DNA from: Rhodococcoides fascians NBRC 12155 = LMG 3623
GTDB lineage: Bacteria; Actinomycetota; Actinomycetes; Mycobacteriales; Mycobacteriaceae
Length of the DNA stretch: 64,000 nt
Assembly (NCBI RefSeq): GCF_001894785.1
Contig: NZ_BCWW01000001.1
Span: 496,001 to 560,000, forward strand
Reading direction: 5' to 3'
Part shown: in pieces, positions 29,745 through 41,360 of the stretch
Numbering within the stretch: the first letter of the stretch is position 1
Layout: each line of letters begins with the position of its first letter
Position numbers and translations under genes: made by a program
Notes under the pieces: generated by a model
Told to the model about the DNA's origin: nothing
Database searches by the model: none
What the model saw: only the letters and a program-made list of their open reading frames with translations

Positions 29745-30896
29745 TCAGGCCTCGATGCGGTTCTTCAGCCAGTCGTGGAAGATGCCGATGTGGTGTTCGC
29801 TGCCCACCAGCACTCCGCCGTCGCGGTACTTACGTGAGCTCATGGCGGGCTGGCAGCGTTCGCACGCCTCGAAGTCCTGCAGATTGACGCGGTGGAACAA
29901 CTCCACCGATTTCTGCAGATCCCGTCCCGATGCGACGACGCCGGGCAGGTACAGCCAATCGCATTCCACCAGAGTGCGATCGGCGGCAAGTGGATACATC
30001 CGATGGATGATCACGTGATCCGGGACGAGGTTGACGAACACCTGTGGCCGGACGGTGATGGCGTAGTAGCGCCGGTCCTGTTCGGGTGCGATTCCGGGAA
30101 TGGAGTCGTGTCCCTCGGAACCGTCGAGCGTGAATCCCTTGACGGATTCCCCGAATTCGGCCCCGTGGCCCACGTAGTACTGGGCGGCGTAACCGTCGGC
30201 GAATTCGGGAAGTACCTCGGTCAGCTCGGGGTGGATGGTGGCGCAGTGGTAGCACTCCATGAAGTTCTCGATGATGAGCTTCCAGTTGGCCTTGACGTCG
30301 TAGCTCACGCGGCGGCCGAGACCGAGGTCTTCGATCTTGTAGCGGTCGATCGACTCGACGTCGCCGAGTCGATCACGGATGTCCTGCACGACAGTGGTAT
30401 CGAAGGAGGCCGGATTGTCGCTGAGATTGACCCAGACGTACCCGAGCCATTCCTCGACCGACACCGACGCCAGGCCGTAGCGAACCCGATCGATATCGGG
30501 CATCTTGGTGAGATTCGGTGCTGCGATGAGCTTTCCGTCGAGATCGTAGGTCCAGGCGTGGTACGGACACTGGAACGATCGCTTGACTTCGCCCTTGTCC
30601 TCCATGCAGATTCGAGCACCGCGGTGCGCGCACACGTTCAGGTAGGCCTTGATCGCCCCGGTTCGGGTGCGCGTCACGATGACACTTTCGCGGCCGATCT
30701 GCACGGTGCGGAAGGCACCGGGCTTGTCCAGATCGGCGGCACGGACCGCGCAGATCCACAGTTCCTCGAAGATCTTCTCCTGCTCGAGCTCGAAGATGGC
30801 CGGATCGGTGTAGTAGCGACCGGGAAGGGTGGAGATGAGGCTTTCGGGCAGGGGAAGGGAGGTTGCGGGCGGCGTGGTGTCGGGAATGGTGGTCAA
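29745..30896 (-). CDS. Rieske non-heme iron oxygenase alpha subunit, probable glycine betaine demethylase
   Basis: A 383-aa oxygenase. The Rieske [2Fe-2S] ligands are C89, H91, C110 and H113. The mononuclear iron site shows H217 and H222 in NFMECYHCATIH, with a carboxylate ligand expected near the C-terminus. Relatives (GbcA type) split glycine betaine into dimethylglycine and formaldehyde. The context supports that here: BCCT transporter, dimethylglycine oxidase, sarcosine oxidase and formaldehyde dehydrogenase. Demethylation of another quaternary amine such as stachydrine or carnitine is possible. It is the third gene after ferredoxin and reductase. Confidence 0.88.
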   Translation of the reverse strand: MTTIPDTTPPATSLPLPESLISTLPGRYYTDPAIFELEQEKIFEELWICAVRAADLDKPGAFRTVQIGRESVIVTRTRTGAIKAYLNVCAHRGARICMEDKGEVKRSFQCPYHAWTYDLDGKLIAAPNLTKMPDIDRVRYGLASVSVEEWLGYVWVNLSDNPASFDTTVVQDIRDRLGDVESIDRYKIEDLGLGRRVSYDVKANWKLIIENFMECYHCATIHPELTEVLPEFADGYAAQYYVGHGAEFGESVKGFTLDGSEGHDSIPGIAPEQDRRYYAITVRPQVFVNLVPDHVIIHRMYPLAADRTLVECDWLYLPGVVASGRDLQKSVELFHRVNLQDFEACERCQPAMSSRKYRDGGVLVGSEHHIGIFHDWLKNRIEA

Positions 30897-30990
30897 GGGG
30901 TCCTCCGTACGTGGCCGATCTTGTGGATCGGTGACGAGACGTCAACTGGGGTAATGGAATACGACGGGTGGAGCAGCGGCCTGGGTGATT

Positions 30991-32154
30991 TCAGACCGCG
31001 CGAGCGGGAGCCGAGAGCTGTCGGCGCCAGCGGGTGAACAATCGAACTTGATTGACACCGAGTACACCGACCGGAAGTCCGTCGGATCGATACACGGCGA
31101 GGAAACTCCCGAGTTCGGGCGAACCCTCTTCGATGGTGCATTCACTGTCCGGTCCGGCGGTGCCGGCGAACTGAATACGTGACCCGTACTGGTCGGACCA
31201 GAAATACGGAGGTTTGACGTGTTGGCCGCCGTAACTGCCCGAGAGCAGGGTGGCCACTGCAACGGTGGGTCGTTCGGACGCCCCGGCCCAATGCTCGACG
31301 CGTCGGTGGACGCCGGTCGAATCCAGCCATGCGGCGCAGTCGCCGACTGCGACCACTCCGGGTACGGCGGTCGCGCCGCCGCCGTCGCACAGGATTCCGT
31401 TGCCCAGCGCGAGTCCGCTGGTGCCGAGCCAGTCGATGTTCGGAATGCCGCCGATGCCGACAACCACGACGTCGGCGTCGAGGAGTCGGCCGTCCGCGAG
31501 GCGAACGCCCGTCACTCGGTCGGTGCCGGTCAGGCCGTCGACGGCGATTCCGCAGATCAACGTGGTGCCGTTGTCGCGGTGCAGATTTCCCACCGCGCTA
31601 CCCAATCGTGCACCGAGTGGCCCGGCGAGCGGTGACGGGGCGGCTTCGACGATGGTGACCTCGAGGCTCAACTTCCTTGCGGTGGAAGCTACTTCGGCTC
31701 CGATGAAGCCTGCGCCGATGACGACGAGACGTGCGCCGGGCGTGAGATCTGCACGCAGCCGGTCGGCGTCGTCGATCGTACGCAATACGTGCACACCGGT
31801 GAGGTGATCGGTACCGGGAAGCGATCGCGCGCGTGAGCCGGTGGCGAGTACGACGCCGTCGGAGGTCAGCTCGGCACCGTCGTCGAGAGTGACGGTGCGA
31901 CGCGATGGATCGAGGGCGGTGGCCGTGCGGCCCAGAATCCAGGTGGCGTCGAGGTTTTCGTCGTCGGGTTCGAGGGCGAGAGTGCTCACGTCCACGTCGC
32001 CGGCGAGGTATTCCTTCGACAGGGGAGGGCGGTCGTAGGGTCGATGGCTCTCGGCACCGACGATGGTGACGGAGCCGTCGAACCCGGCCGCCCGCAGTGC
32101 ACGCGCGGAGCACAGGCCTGCCAGGGAGGCTCCGACGATGGTGACGCTCTTCAT
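30991..32154 (-). CDS. NAD(P)H-ferredoxin reductase of the Rieske oxygenase
   Basis: A 387-aa FAD protein of the rubredoxin/ferredoxin reductase family of ring-hydroxylating oxygenases. FAD-binding TIVGASLAGLCSARALRAAG is at the N-terminus, RPYDRPPLSKEYL at about 40, the NAD-binding VVIGAGFIGAEVA in the middle and the FAD-contact GVVAVGDCAAW later. It passes electrons from NAD(P)H to the adjacent Rieske ferredoxin. ATG 32154 overlaps the ferredoxin stop by 4 bp. Confidence 0.9.
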   Translation of the reverse strand: MKSVTIVGASLAGLCSARALRAAGFDGSVTIVGAESHRPYDRPPLSKEYLAGDVDVSTLALEPDDENLDATWILGRTATALDPSRRTVTLDDGAELTSDGVVLATGSRARSLPGTDHLTGVHVLRTIDDADRLRADLTPGARLVVIGAGFIGAEVASTARKLSLEVTIVEAAPSPLAGPLGARLGSAVGNLHRDNGTTLICGIAVDGLTGTDRVTGVRLADGRLLDADVVVVGIGGIPNIDWLGTSGLALGNGILCDGGGATAVPGVVAVGDCAAWLDSTGVHRRVEHWAGASERPTVAVATLLSGSYGGQHVKPPYFWSDQYGSRIQFAGTAGPDSECTIEEGSPELGSFLAVYRSDGLPVGVLGVNQVRLFTRWRRQLSAPARAV

Positions 32155-32513
32155 GAATGTCCCTCGGCGGCCAACCGGCTGCGAACGTCGGGAGGAAGAT
32201 TGGGGGCCGCGGTGCTGAGCTCTACGTAGACGACGCCGTCCTCGACGACGACGGTGTGCGTGCGGACAGGCAACTTGGCGGGCGGAGCGTCGACAGCACC
32301 GGTACGCAGGTCGAAGGTGGACGCGTGGAGCGGGCATTCGACCGCGCACCCTTCGAGCCAGCCGTCGGCGAGCGACGCGTCCTGATGCGTACAGGTGTCA
32401 TCGATCGCGAACAGCTCACCGTCCTCGGTGTGGAACACCGCCACGGGAGGGGTGGTGTCGACACGCAGAGCTTCGCCGCCGGGGAGATCGGCCAAGGAAC
32501 ACACCTTGAGCAT
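32151..32513 (-). CDS. Rieske [2Fe-2S] ferredoxin
   Basis: A 120-aa ferredoxin with cluster ligands C41, H43, C60 and H63 (CTHQDASL, CPLH). It carries electrons between the reductase (30991-32154) and the oxygenase (29745-30896). ATG 32513 follows AAAGGA. It is the first gene of the operon ferredoxin, reductase, oxygenase, GntR, IclR. Canonical GbcB systems use one fused reductase, so a separate ferredoxin plus reductase is a three-component variant. Confidence 0.92.
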   Translation of the reverse strand: MLKVCSLADLPGGEALRVDTTPPVAVFHTEDGELFAIDDTCTHQDASLADGWLEGCAVECPLHASTFDLRTGAVDAPPAKLPVRTHTVVVEDGVVYVELSTAAPNLPPDVRSRLAAEGHS

Positions 32514-32727
32514 TCGGATCCTTTCTGTATCGCTATGCGGAACACGTCTTACTTCCCGCAACAACAGTGTGAACATCGCCACAAGAGTGTGTCAATAGGT
32601 GACGGCACTTTTCATACACGCGAAACACGACGTAACCGGAACCGGACAAACCATGCGTTGTACCAGCTGAGCAGGTGGTTAGCCCGTGCAATGACATGCG
32701 TGGCCGGTGCCGCATCCGCCCGACTCG

Positions 32728-32765
32728 ATGATGCCCCCGACGTCGGAATACGTCGAGGGCACCAT
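32728..32765 (-). terminator. hairpin terminator after mscR
   Basis: A 16-bp inverted repeat with two mismatches (ATGATGCCCCCGACGT with its partner, loop CGGAAT) lies about 120 bp downstream of the mscR stop. The remaining 370-bp stretch 32514-32883 holds this hairpin, the operator at 32802 and the promoter region of the ferredoxin operon; I see no gene in it. Confidence 0.5.
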
Positions 32766-32801
32766 GAAACAAAACGCTACCGACGGGTAAAGAGGCCCAC
32801 T

Positions 32802-32812
32802 TTGATATATCA
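32802..32812. promoter_or_regulatory. TTGATATATCA operator, ferredoxin operon
   Basis: Palindromic TTGATATATCA, 289 bp upstream of the ferredoxin start and 71 bp downstream of the mscR stop. It is farther from its gene than the other copies, so the ferredoxin transcript may have a long leader. Confidence 0.6.
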
Positions 32813-32883
32813 GAGGTGTCGAGCCGCAGCGCACGGGCTCGAGTCACCGGAAGCGGCCACCTTCTCGACCCGCAACTGCCCAC

Positions 32884-33969
32884 TCACAGGACCACCACCG
32901 AACGCAGCACCGTGCCCTGATGCATCTTCTCGAACGCCGCCTCGATATCACCGAGACCGATCCGTTCGGTGACGAACTTCTCGAGCGGCAACCGGCCCTG
33001 CTCGTACAGATCGACCAACATCGGAAAATCCCGCTCCGGTAGGCAATCGCCGTACCACGACGACTTCAACGACCCACCCCGGGAGAAGAAATCGATCAAC
33101 GGCATCTCGACGGTCATCTCCGGCGTCGGCACCCCGACGAGGACGACGGTCCCGGCGAGATCGCGGGCGTAGAACGCCTGCTTCCAGGTTTCCGGGCGGC
33201 CGACGGCATCGATGACCACATCCGCCCCGAATCCACCGGTGAGCTCTTGGATGGCCTCGACGGCATCGACCTGCGAGGCATCGACAGTGTGGGTGGCGCC
33301 GAGTTCGAGAGCCCAGTCGAGTTTTTTCTTGTCGCGGTCGACGGCGATGATCGTCGATGCCCCCGCCAGGCGGGCCCCGGCGATCGCGGCATCGCCGACA
33401 CCGCCGCACCCGATCACGGCGACGGAATCCCCGCGGGAGACGTGGCCGGTGTTCATCGCCGCACCGAGTCCGGCCATCACCCCGCACCCGAGCAAACCCA
33501 CGACCGCCGGATCGGAGTCCGGGTCGACTTTGGTGCACTGGCCTTCGTGGACGAGGGTCTTGTCGGCGAACGCCCCGATCCCCAACGCCGGGGAGAGTTC
33601 GGTGCCGTCGGCGAGAGTCATCTTCTGCGACGCATTGTGGGTGTCGAAGCAGTACCAGGGGGTGCCTTTCTTGCAGGCTCGGCATTCCCCGCACACCGCA
33701 CGCCAGTTCAACACCACGAAATCGCCGACCTCGACATGAGTGACAGCGTCGCCGATGGTTTCGACGGTGCCTGCGGCTTCGTGGCCGAGCAGGAACGGGA
33801 ACTCGTCGTTGATGCCGCCCTCGCGGTAATGCAGATCGGTATGACACACCCCGCACGCGGCGATGGTGACCACGACATCGTTCGGGCCGGGATCGGGAAT
33901 GGTGATCGTCTCGATCGAGACGGGCTCGCCTTTGCTCTTGGCGACGACGGCGCGGACCTGCTGCGGCAT
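32884..33969 (-). CDS. mscR: S-(hydroxymethyl)mycothiol dehydrogenase
   Basis: A 361-aa zinc alcohol dehydrogenase of the mycothiol-dependent formaldehyde dehydrogenase type. It oxidises the formaldehyde-mycothiol adduct with NAD. The catalytic-zinc segment is CGVCHTDLH with GHEAAG, the structural zinc site is [15 protein letters not shown], and the NAD fold has [17 protein letters not shown]. Size, [13 protein letters not shown] and context match the family. It detoxifies formaldehyde released by the Rieske demethylase. An operator lies 65 bp upstream and the gene is divergent from the BCCT transporter. Confidence 0.92.
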   Translation of the reverse strand: MPQQVRAVVAKSKGEPVSIETITIPDPGPNDVVVTIAACGVCHTDLHYREGGINDEFPFLLGHEAAGTVETIGDAVTHVEVGDFVVLNWRAVCGECRACKKGTPWYCFDTHNASQKMTLADGTELSPALGIGAFADKTLVHEGQCTKVDPDSDPAVVGLLGCGVMAGLGAAMNTGHVSRGDSVAVIGCGGVGDAAIAGARLAGASTIIAVDRDKKKLDWALELGATHTVDASQVDAVEAIQELTGGFGADVVIDAVGRPETWKQAFYARDLAGTVVLVGVPTPEMTVEMPLIDFFSRGGSLKSSWYGDCLPERDFPMLVDLYEQGRLPLEKFVTERIGLGDIEAAFEKMHQGTVLRSVVVL

Positions 33970-34033
33970 GGTTGGTACTCCTGAGTGAAGTGAAGGAGCG
34001 GCGTTCAAGGCCGCCGACGGTGGTGGAATAGGC

Positions 34034-34044
34034 TTAATATATCA
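34034..34044. promoter_or_regulatory. TTAATATATCA operator, mscR/BCCT intergenic region
   Basis: TTAATATATCA, a one-base variant of the locus palindrome, 65 bp upstream of mscR and 288 bp upstream of the BCCT transporter. The 362-bp divergent stretch 33970-34331 is AT-richer than its surroundings and holds no gene that I can see. A TTGACA at 34184-34189 could be a -35 element for the transporter, but no good -10 was found. Confidence 0.6.
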
Positions 34045-34331
34045 GTTACCGGACAGTATCGAATGTTAAAAGCGAGTATCGAATTCGGACAACTTTTGGC
34101 ATTTGAAATTGCGTAGATGCTGTTCAGAGGCGTTGTCCGTTTCGAAAATCCGTGATGAACGCGTCGAAATGACCAGCCATCTATTGACATAGACCCTGGG
34201 TCGGCTCAGTCTTGTTCGAGTCCAAACAAATCGTAGTTGCGCAGAGAGCAACGAGTCGCGCACCTATCCGACCACCCACGCTGCGTGCACGGGCGACACA
34301 CCTATTCGGCGAGAGCCGGAGGGAGAACGAT

Positions 34332-35975
34332 GTGACAACGAACAGCAAACCCCGGGGCGACAAAACTCGCGTCGATGCACCCGAGAAACATGCCCCTCAT
34401 CATTACGGCCCCCTCGAGGTCTACCACCACGGAGAGGAGGGCAAGCCGCGCACCGACAAGGTGGTGTTCGGTATCACCGCCGCCATCGTGATCGCGATTC
34501 TGGCATGGGGCATCCTCGGCACCGAGAACATGAAGTCCGTCAACGCGTCGGTACTCGACTGGGTCGTGACCAACGTCGGCTGGCTGTTCATCTTCTCGGC
34601 CACCGGGTTCGTGATCTTCGCGCTGTGGCTCGCGCTCAGTCGCTACGGAAAGATTCCGCTCGGCAAAGACGGTGAGAAGCCCGAATTCAACACCGTCAGC
34701 TGGATCGCAATGATGTTCAGCGCCGGCATGGGAATCGGATTGATCTTCTGGGGAGTGGCCGAGCCCCTCACTCATTTCGTCACCCCGCCGCCCGGAATCA
34801 CCGATTCCACAGTGGGAACGGCACTCTCGACGGCCATCTTCCACTGGGGACTGCACCCCTGGTCGATGTATGCGGTGGTCGGATTGTCCATCGCCTACGG
34901 CACCTACCGGATGGGCCGCAAGCAGCTCATCAGCTCCTCGTTCATTCCGCTGATCGGTCGCCGCGCCGAAGGCCCCATCGGCAAGGTCATCGACATTCTG
35001 GCGATCTTCGCCACGATGTTCGGCACCGCGGCATCCCTCGGCCTCGGCGCACTCCAGATCGGTTCCGGTATCGAGGTTCTCGGCTGGGTCAACCAAGCGG
35101 GGACGCTTCTGCTCGTGGCTGTCGTCGCCATCCTGACACTTGCGTTCGTGGCCTCGGCAGTGTCCGGGGTTTCCAAGGGAATTCAGTGGCTGTCGAACAT
35201 CAACATGGTGCTGGCTCTCGTGCTTGCGATCTTCGTGTTCGTCGCGGGCCCCACGGTCCTGATCCTGAATCTGCTGCCCACCACTCTCGGCGACTACGCC
35301 GCGCACATCGCCGGCATGTCGGCGCGCTCGGCGGCATCCGGTGGCCCCGAGACCGAGTCCTGGCTTTCGTCCTGGACGATCTTCTACTGGGCCTGGTGGA
35401 TCTCGTGGACCCCCTTCGTCGGTATGTTCCTCGCTCGCATCAGTCGCGGCCGCACCATCCGCCAGTTCGTCATCGGCGTCATTCTCATCCCTACGTCGGT
35501 GAGCTTGGTCTGGTTCTCGATCTTCGGTGGAGCGGCAATCGGCGAGCAGCAGAAGGGAACAGAGGATCTGGTGGCCCTGGGCAAGCCGGAGTCGCAGCTG
35601 TTCGCGGTTCTCGACCACTTCCCGTTGGCCGGCATCTCGTCGGTGTTGGTGATGGTCTTGGTGGGCATCTTCTTCGTCAGTGGTGCCGACGCTGCCTCGA
35701 TCGTGATGGGCACGCTGTCGCAACGGGGCACCCTGGATCCGTCCCGTGGGGTCGTCGCCTTCTGGGGTGTCGTCACCGGCGGCATCGCGATCCTGATGCT
35801 GTGGACGGGAGGTTCGGACGCCCTCAACGGGTTGCAGACGATGACCATCATCGTGGCGGCACCGTTCGTGCTGGTGATGATCGGTACGTGTGTCTCGCTG
35901 TACAAGGACGTCACGAACGATCCGTTCATCGTCAAGAACCCCAAGGCCCCGCCGAAAGTCAAGGCCGGCAAGTGA
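34332..35975 (+). CDS. BCCT family betaine/choline/carnitine transporter
   Basis: A 547-aa integral membrane transporter with twelve predicted helices. Family signatures are AGMGIGLIFWGVAEPLTHF, the Trp-rich helix FYWAWWISWTPFVGMFLARI and RGRTIRQF. An acidic/basic tail PFIVKNPKAPPKVKAGK ends the protein. GTG 34332 follows GGAGGGAGA; the overlapping ATG at 34330 is out of frame. It probably imports glycine betaine with Na+ or H+. It is one transcription unit closed by a strong terminator. Confidence 0.93.
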   Translation: MTTNSKPRGDKTRVDAPEKHAPHHYGPLEVYHHGEEGKPRTDKVVFGITAAIVIAILAWGILGTENMKSVNASVLDWVVTNVGWLFIFSATGFVIFALWLALSRYGKIPLGKDGEKPEFNTVSWIAMMFSAGMGIGLIFWGVAEPLTHFVTPPPGITDSTVGTALSTAIFHWGLHPWSMYAVVGLSIAYGTYRMGRKQLISSSFIPLIGRRAEGPIGKVIDILAIFATMFGTAASLGLGALQIGSGIEVLGWVNQAGTLLLVAVVAILTLAFVASAVSGVSKGIQWLSNINMVLALVLAIFVFVAGPTVLILNLLPTTLGDYAAHIAGMSARSAASGGPETESWLSSWTIFYWAWWISWTPFVGMFLARISRGRTIRQFVIGVILIPTSVSLVWFSIFGGAAIGEQQKGTEDLVALGKPESQLFAVLDHFPLAGISSVLVMVLVGIFFVSGADAASIVMGTLSQRGTLDPSRGVVAFWGVVTGGIAILMLWTGGSDALNGLQTMTIIVAAPFVLVMIGTCVSLYKDVTNDPFIVKNPKAPPKVKAGK

Positions 35976-35981
35976 AGTGAG

Positions 35982-36021
35982 CGATGGTGCGGGACGTGAA
36001 ACTATGCGTCCCGCACCATCG
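35982..36021 (+). terminator. hairpin terminator after the BCCT gene
   Basis: A perfect 15-bp stem (CGATGGTGCGGGACG and complement) with a 10-nt loop, 7 bp after the stop and followed by GTATTT. Confidence 0.85.
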
Positions 36022-36037
36022 GTATTTCGGGGGTTGA

Positions 36038-38617
<2,580 letters not shown>

Positions 38618-38642
38618 CGACCCACCAGTACCAGGAGATTCG

Positions 38643-39491
38643 ATGACCGAGAACTTCACCCTCACGCTCAGCTGCGGCCAGCGGCCGGGCATCGTCCGGG
38701 CCGTCAGTGCGTTCCTCTTCGACAACGACTGCGACATCGCCGAACACCAACAGTTCGACGACTCCACGGACGGCTCGTTCTTCCTTCGCACCTCGTTCGT
38801 GGCCAGCGGTGCCACCGACATCGAGAAGCTGACGGACAGCTTCCGCGAGGTGGCCGACCGATTCGCGATGACGTACACCTTCAACGGCTGCAGCCAGCCG
38901 CGCGTGCTCGTCATGGTGTCCAAGATGGGACATTGCCTCAACGATCTCATCTTCCGTTGGCGCTCACAGAATCTCGGCGGCGAACTGGTGGCCGTGGTGA
39001 GCAATCACGAGGTGCTGCGGCCGATGGCCGAGGCTGCCGGGCTGCCGTTCGTCCACGTTCCCGTCACCCCGGGAACCAAGGCCGAGGCCGAGCAACGCCT
39101 GCTCGACCTCGTCGCCGAGTACGAGGTCGACCTGGTGGTGCTGGCCCGCTACATGCAGGTGCTCTCCGACGAGACGTGTCGAGCGCTGCACGGCAAGGCG
39201 ATCAACATCCATCACTCGTTCCTGCCCGGCTTCAAGGGCGCGAAGCCCTACCACCAGGCATTCGACCGGGGCGTCAAGCAGGTCGGAGCGACGGCGCACT
39301 ACGTCACCCCCGACCTGGACGAGGGCCCGATCATCGAGCAGCAGGTCATTCGTATCGACCACACTCACGACCCGTCTCGTCTGGCCACCGTCGGACAGGA
39401 CGCAGAGGCACTCGCACTCTCGCGAGCGGTCCGCTGGCACTGCGAGAATCGCGTCCTGCTGCACGGACACCGGACGGTCATCTTCAGCTGA
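38643..39491 (+). CDS. purU: formyltetrahydrofolate deformylase
   Basis: A 282-aa enzyme that hydrolyses 10-formyl-THF to formate and THF. N-terminal ACT-like domain (LSCGQRPGIVRAVSAFLFDN) and C-terminal formyltransferase fold with catalytic INIHHSFLPGFKGAKPYHQA and the Asp in TPDLDEGPIIEQ. It starts 25 bp after the dimethylglycine oxidase stop with AGGAG. It regenerates free THF for the demethylating oxidases; with FolD it disposes of methyl carbons as formate. It is not near purine genes, which supports a catabolic role. Confidence 0.94.
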   Translation: MTENFTLTLSCGQRPGIVRAVSAFLFDNDCDIAEHQQFDDSTDGSFFLRTSFVASGATDIEKLTDSFREVADRFAMTYTFNGCSQPRVLVMVSKMGHCLNDLIFRWRSQNLGGELVAVVSNHEVLRPMAEAAGLPFVHVPVTPGTKAEAEQRLLDLVAEYEVDLVVLARYMQVLSDETCRALHGKAINIHHSFLPGFKGAKPYHQAFDRGVKQVGATAHYVTPDLDEGPIIEQQVIRIDHTHDPSRLATVGQDAEALALSRAVRWHCENRVLLHGHRTVIFS

Positions 39492-39502
39492 GCCGACACG
39501 CA

Positions 39503-39537
39503 CGAGGGGCCCGTACCGAATCGGTACGGGCCCCTCG
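39503..39537. terminator. bidirectional hairpin terminator
   Basis: A near-perfect 17-bp inverted repeat (CGAGGGGCCCGTACCGA and complement around a single A; the functional loop is about 5 nt) between the convergent stops of purU (39491) and sdaA (39571). Confidence 0.88.
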
Positions 39538-39570
39538 ACGTTGTGTGGCGGTGGAGAAAGTTCTCGGCCT

Positions 39571-40953
39571 CTAGCACTCCACGAAGTTCACCGGCACGTT
39601 GATCGCGAGGCCGCCGCTGGAGGTCTCCTTGTACTTCGAGTGCATGTCGGCCCCGGTGGACCGCATCGTCTCGATCACCTGGTCCAGGCTGACGCGGTGG
39701 GTACCGTTGCCGCGCAATGCCATCCGAGCGGCGTTGATAGCCTTGCCTGCCGAGATGGCGTTGCGTTCGATGCACGGAATCTGCACCAGTCCGCCGATGG
39801 GGTCGCACGTGAGACCGAGGCTGTGCTCCATCGCGATCTCGGCGGCGTTCTCCACCTGTTCGGGTGTGCCGCCCAGTACCTCGGCCAGACCGGCTGCGGC
39901 CATCGACGCTGCCGAACCCACCTCGCCCTGGCAACCCACTTCGGCACCGGAGATCGACGCCATCTCCTTGTAGAGCGATCCGATCGCGCCGGCGGTGAGC
40001 AGAAAACGCACTGTGCTGCCGTCGGGATCGGCGACCCCTGCCGCGGTGTAGCGGGTCGCGTAGTGCAGCACGGCCGGGATGATGCCGGCTGCGCCGTTGG
40101 TGGGTGCTGTGACGATTCGTCCGCCCGACGCGTTCTCCTCGTTGACGGCGAGTGCGACGAGATTGACCCAGTCCTCGGCGAATTCGCTCGAACGGTTCGG
40201 ATCCTCGGCATCGAGCCGCAGGAACCAGTCCCGTGCTCGACGCCGCACTCCCAGGGCGCCGGGAAGGTAGCCGTCGCGGGAGATGCCGCGAACCTCGCAC
40301 TCGACCATGACGTCACGGATGTGCAGCAACGCGTCCCGAATCTCCTCGTGTGTGCGGCGTTCGAGCTCGACCTCGGTCATGACGTCACTGATGCTGCAGC
40401 GCCGACGTTCACAGAGCTGAAGTAGTTCCTTGGCCGACGCGAATCCGTTCGCGGAGGCGAGGGGTGCGACGGCCTCGACGCTTTCGGCCTCGGTCACCAC
40501 GAAGCCGCCACCGACGGAGAAATACACCTCGCTGTGTAGTTCGGTCGAATCCGTTGCGCGGGCAGTCAGTTTCATCCCGTTGGGGTGGAACGGCAGTACC
40601 GTCAACGGACGCAGCACGATGTCGTCGACCGCCAGGTCGATCTCTCGGTGACCACCGAAGACGATTCGGCCGGTGGCCGCCATCGATGCCTGCCGTTCTT
40701 CCATGACCTCGGTCGTGATGGTCTCGGGCGCATGGCCTTCCAGCCCCAGCAGTACGGCGGTCATGGTGCCGTGGCCGGCTCCGGTCGCGGCCAACGAGCC
40801 GTACAGATCGACCGCCAGCTCTCGAACGTCGTCGAACGCAGACATGGTTCGCAGATCGTCGACGAATCGGGCGGCCGCGCGCATCGGTCCGACGGTGTGC
40901 GAACTCGAGGGGCCGACTCCGACGGAGAAGAGGTCGAACACACTGATGGTCAT
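39571..40953 (-). CDS. sdaA: L-serine ammonia-lyase (dehydratase)
   Basis: A 460-aa single-chain [4Fe-4S] L-serine dehydratase that deaminates serine to pyruvate. The N-terminal [20 protein letters not shown] and the C-terminal Cys-containing segments [16 protein letters not shown] and [18 protein letters not shown] are diagnostic. ATG 40953 overlaps the gcvH-like stop by 4 bp. As the last gene of the glyA-sox operon it drains serine made from glycine and methylene-THF into central metabolism. Confidence 0.95.
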   Translation of the reverse strand: MTISVFDLFSVGVGPSSSHTVGPMRAAARFVDDLRTMSAFDDVRELAVDLYGSLAATGAGHGTMTAVLLGLEGHAPETITTEVMEERQASMAATGRIVFGGHREIDLAVDDIVLRPLTVLPFHPNGMKLTARATDSTELHSEVYFSVGGGFVVTEAESVEAVAPLASANGFASAKELLQLCERRRCSISDVMTEVELERRTHEEIRDALLHIRDVMVECEVRGISRDGYLPGALGVRRRARDWFLRLDAEDPNRSSEFAEDWVNLVALAVNEENASGGRIVTAPTNGAAGIIPAVLHYATRYTAAGVADPDGSTVRFLLTAGAIGSLYKEMASISGAEVGCQGEVGSAASMAAAGLAEVLGGTPEQVENAAEIAMEHSLGLTCDPIGGLVQIPCIERNAISAGKAINAARMALRGNGTHRVSLDQVIETMRSTGADMHSKYKETSSGGLAINVPVNFVEC

Positions 40954-41360
40954 GAGGTCGTCCGCACTGCGCCGGTCGGCTCGCGCATGGTCAGGTCGTC
41001 GAACGACGAGGCCGCGGGAGTCAGGACCGCGAACAGCCAGCCGGCACCGAGCGGATCGGCAGCGACGAGCGACGGGTCCTCGCGCACAGCGGGGTTGACG
41101 ATCGTGACCATGCCGCTCGCCGGGGCGTACACCGTGACCGAGCCGGCGGAGGTGTGGATAGTGCCGCACGCATCACCGGCGGCGAGCACGGTACGTACCG
41201 ACGGAAGATCGACGCCGATAATGTCGACCGCGTCGGCCAACGCTGCCGGCGTCACCCCCACACGGCTCGGAGTCTGGGCCGGTGAACCGAACGGGTCGAC
41301 GGCCATCCAACCGTGCTCGGCGCTGAAGAGCCGACGGGCGGAGGAGAGGGATGCGGTCAT
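40950..41360 (-). CDS. GcvH-like protein lacking the lipoyl lysine
   Basis: A 136-aa protein with the fold signature of glycine cleavage H protein: [10 protein letters not shown] near the start, [14 protein letters not shown], the core [15 protein letters not shown] and [16 protein letters not shown]. In real H proteins the turn before the core reads ESVKA-x-S with the lipoylated Lys. Here it reads HTSAGSV, so Ala72 is at that place, and the whole protein contains no lysine. It cannot be lipoylated and cannot act in a normal glycine cleavage complex. It is coupled by 4-bp overlaps to folP and sdaA. It may be a regulatory or scaffold relative. Family call is firm; function unknown. Confidence 0.8.
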   Translation of the reverse strand: MTASLSSARRLFSAEHGWMAVDPFGSPAQTPSRVGVTPAALADAVDIIGVDLPSVRTVLAAGDACGTIHTSAGSVTVYAPASGMVTIVNPAVREDPSLVAADPLGAGWLFAVLTPAASSFDDLTMREPTGAVRTTS

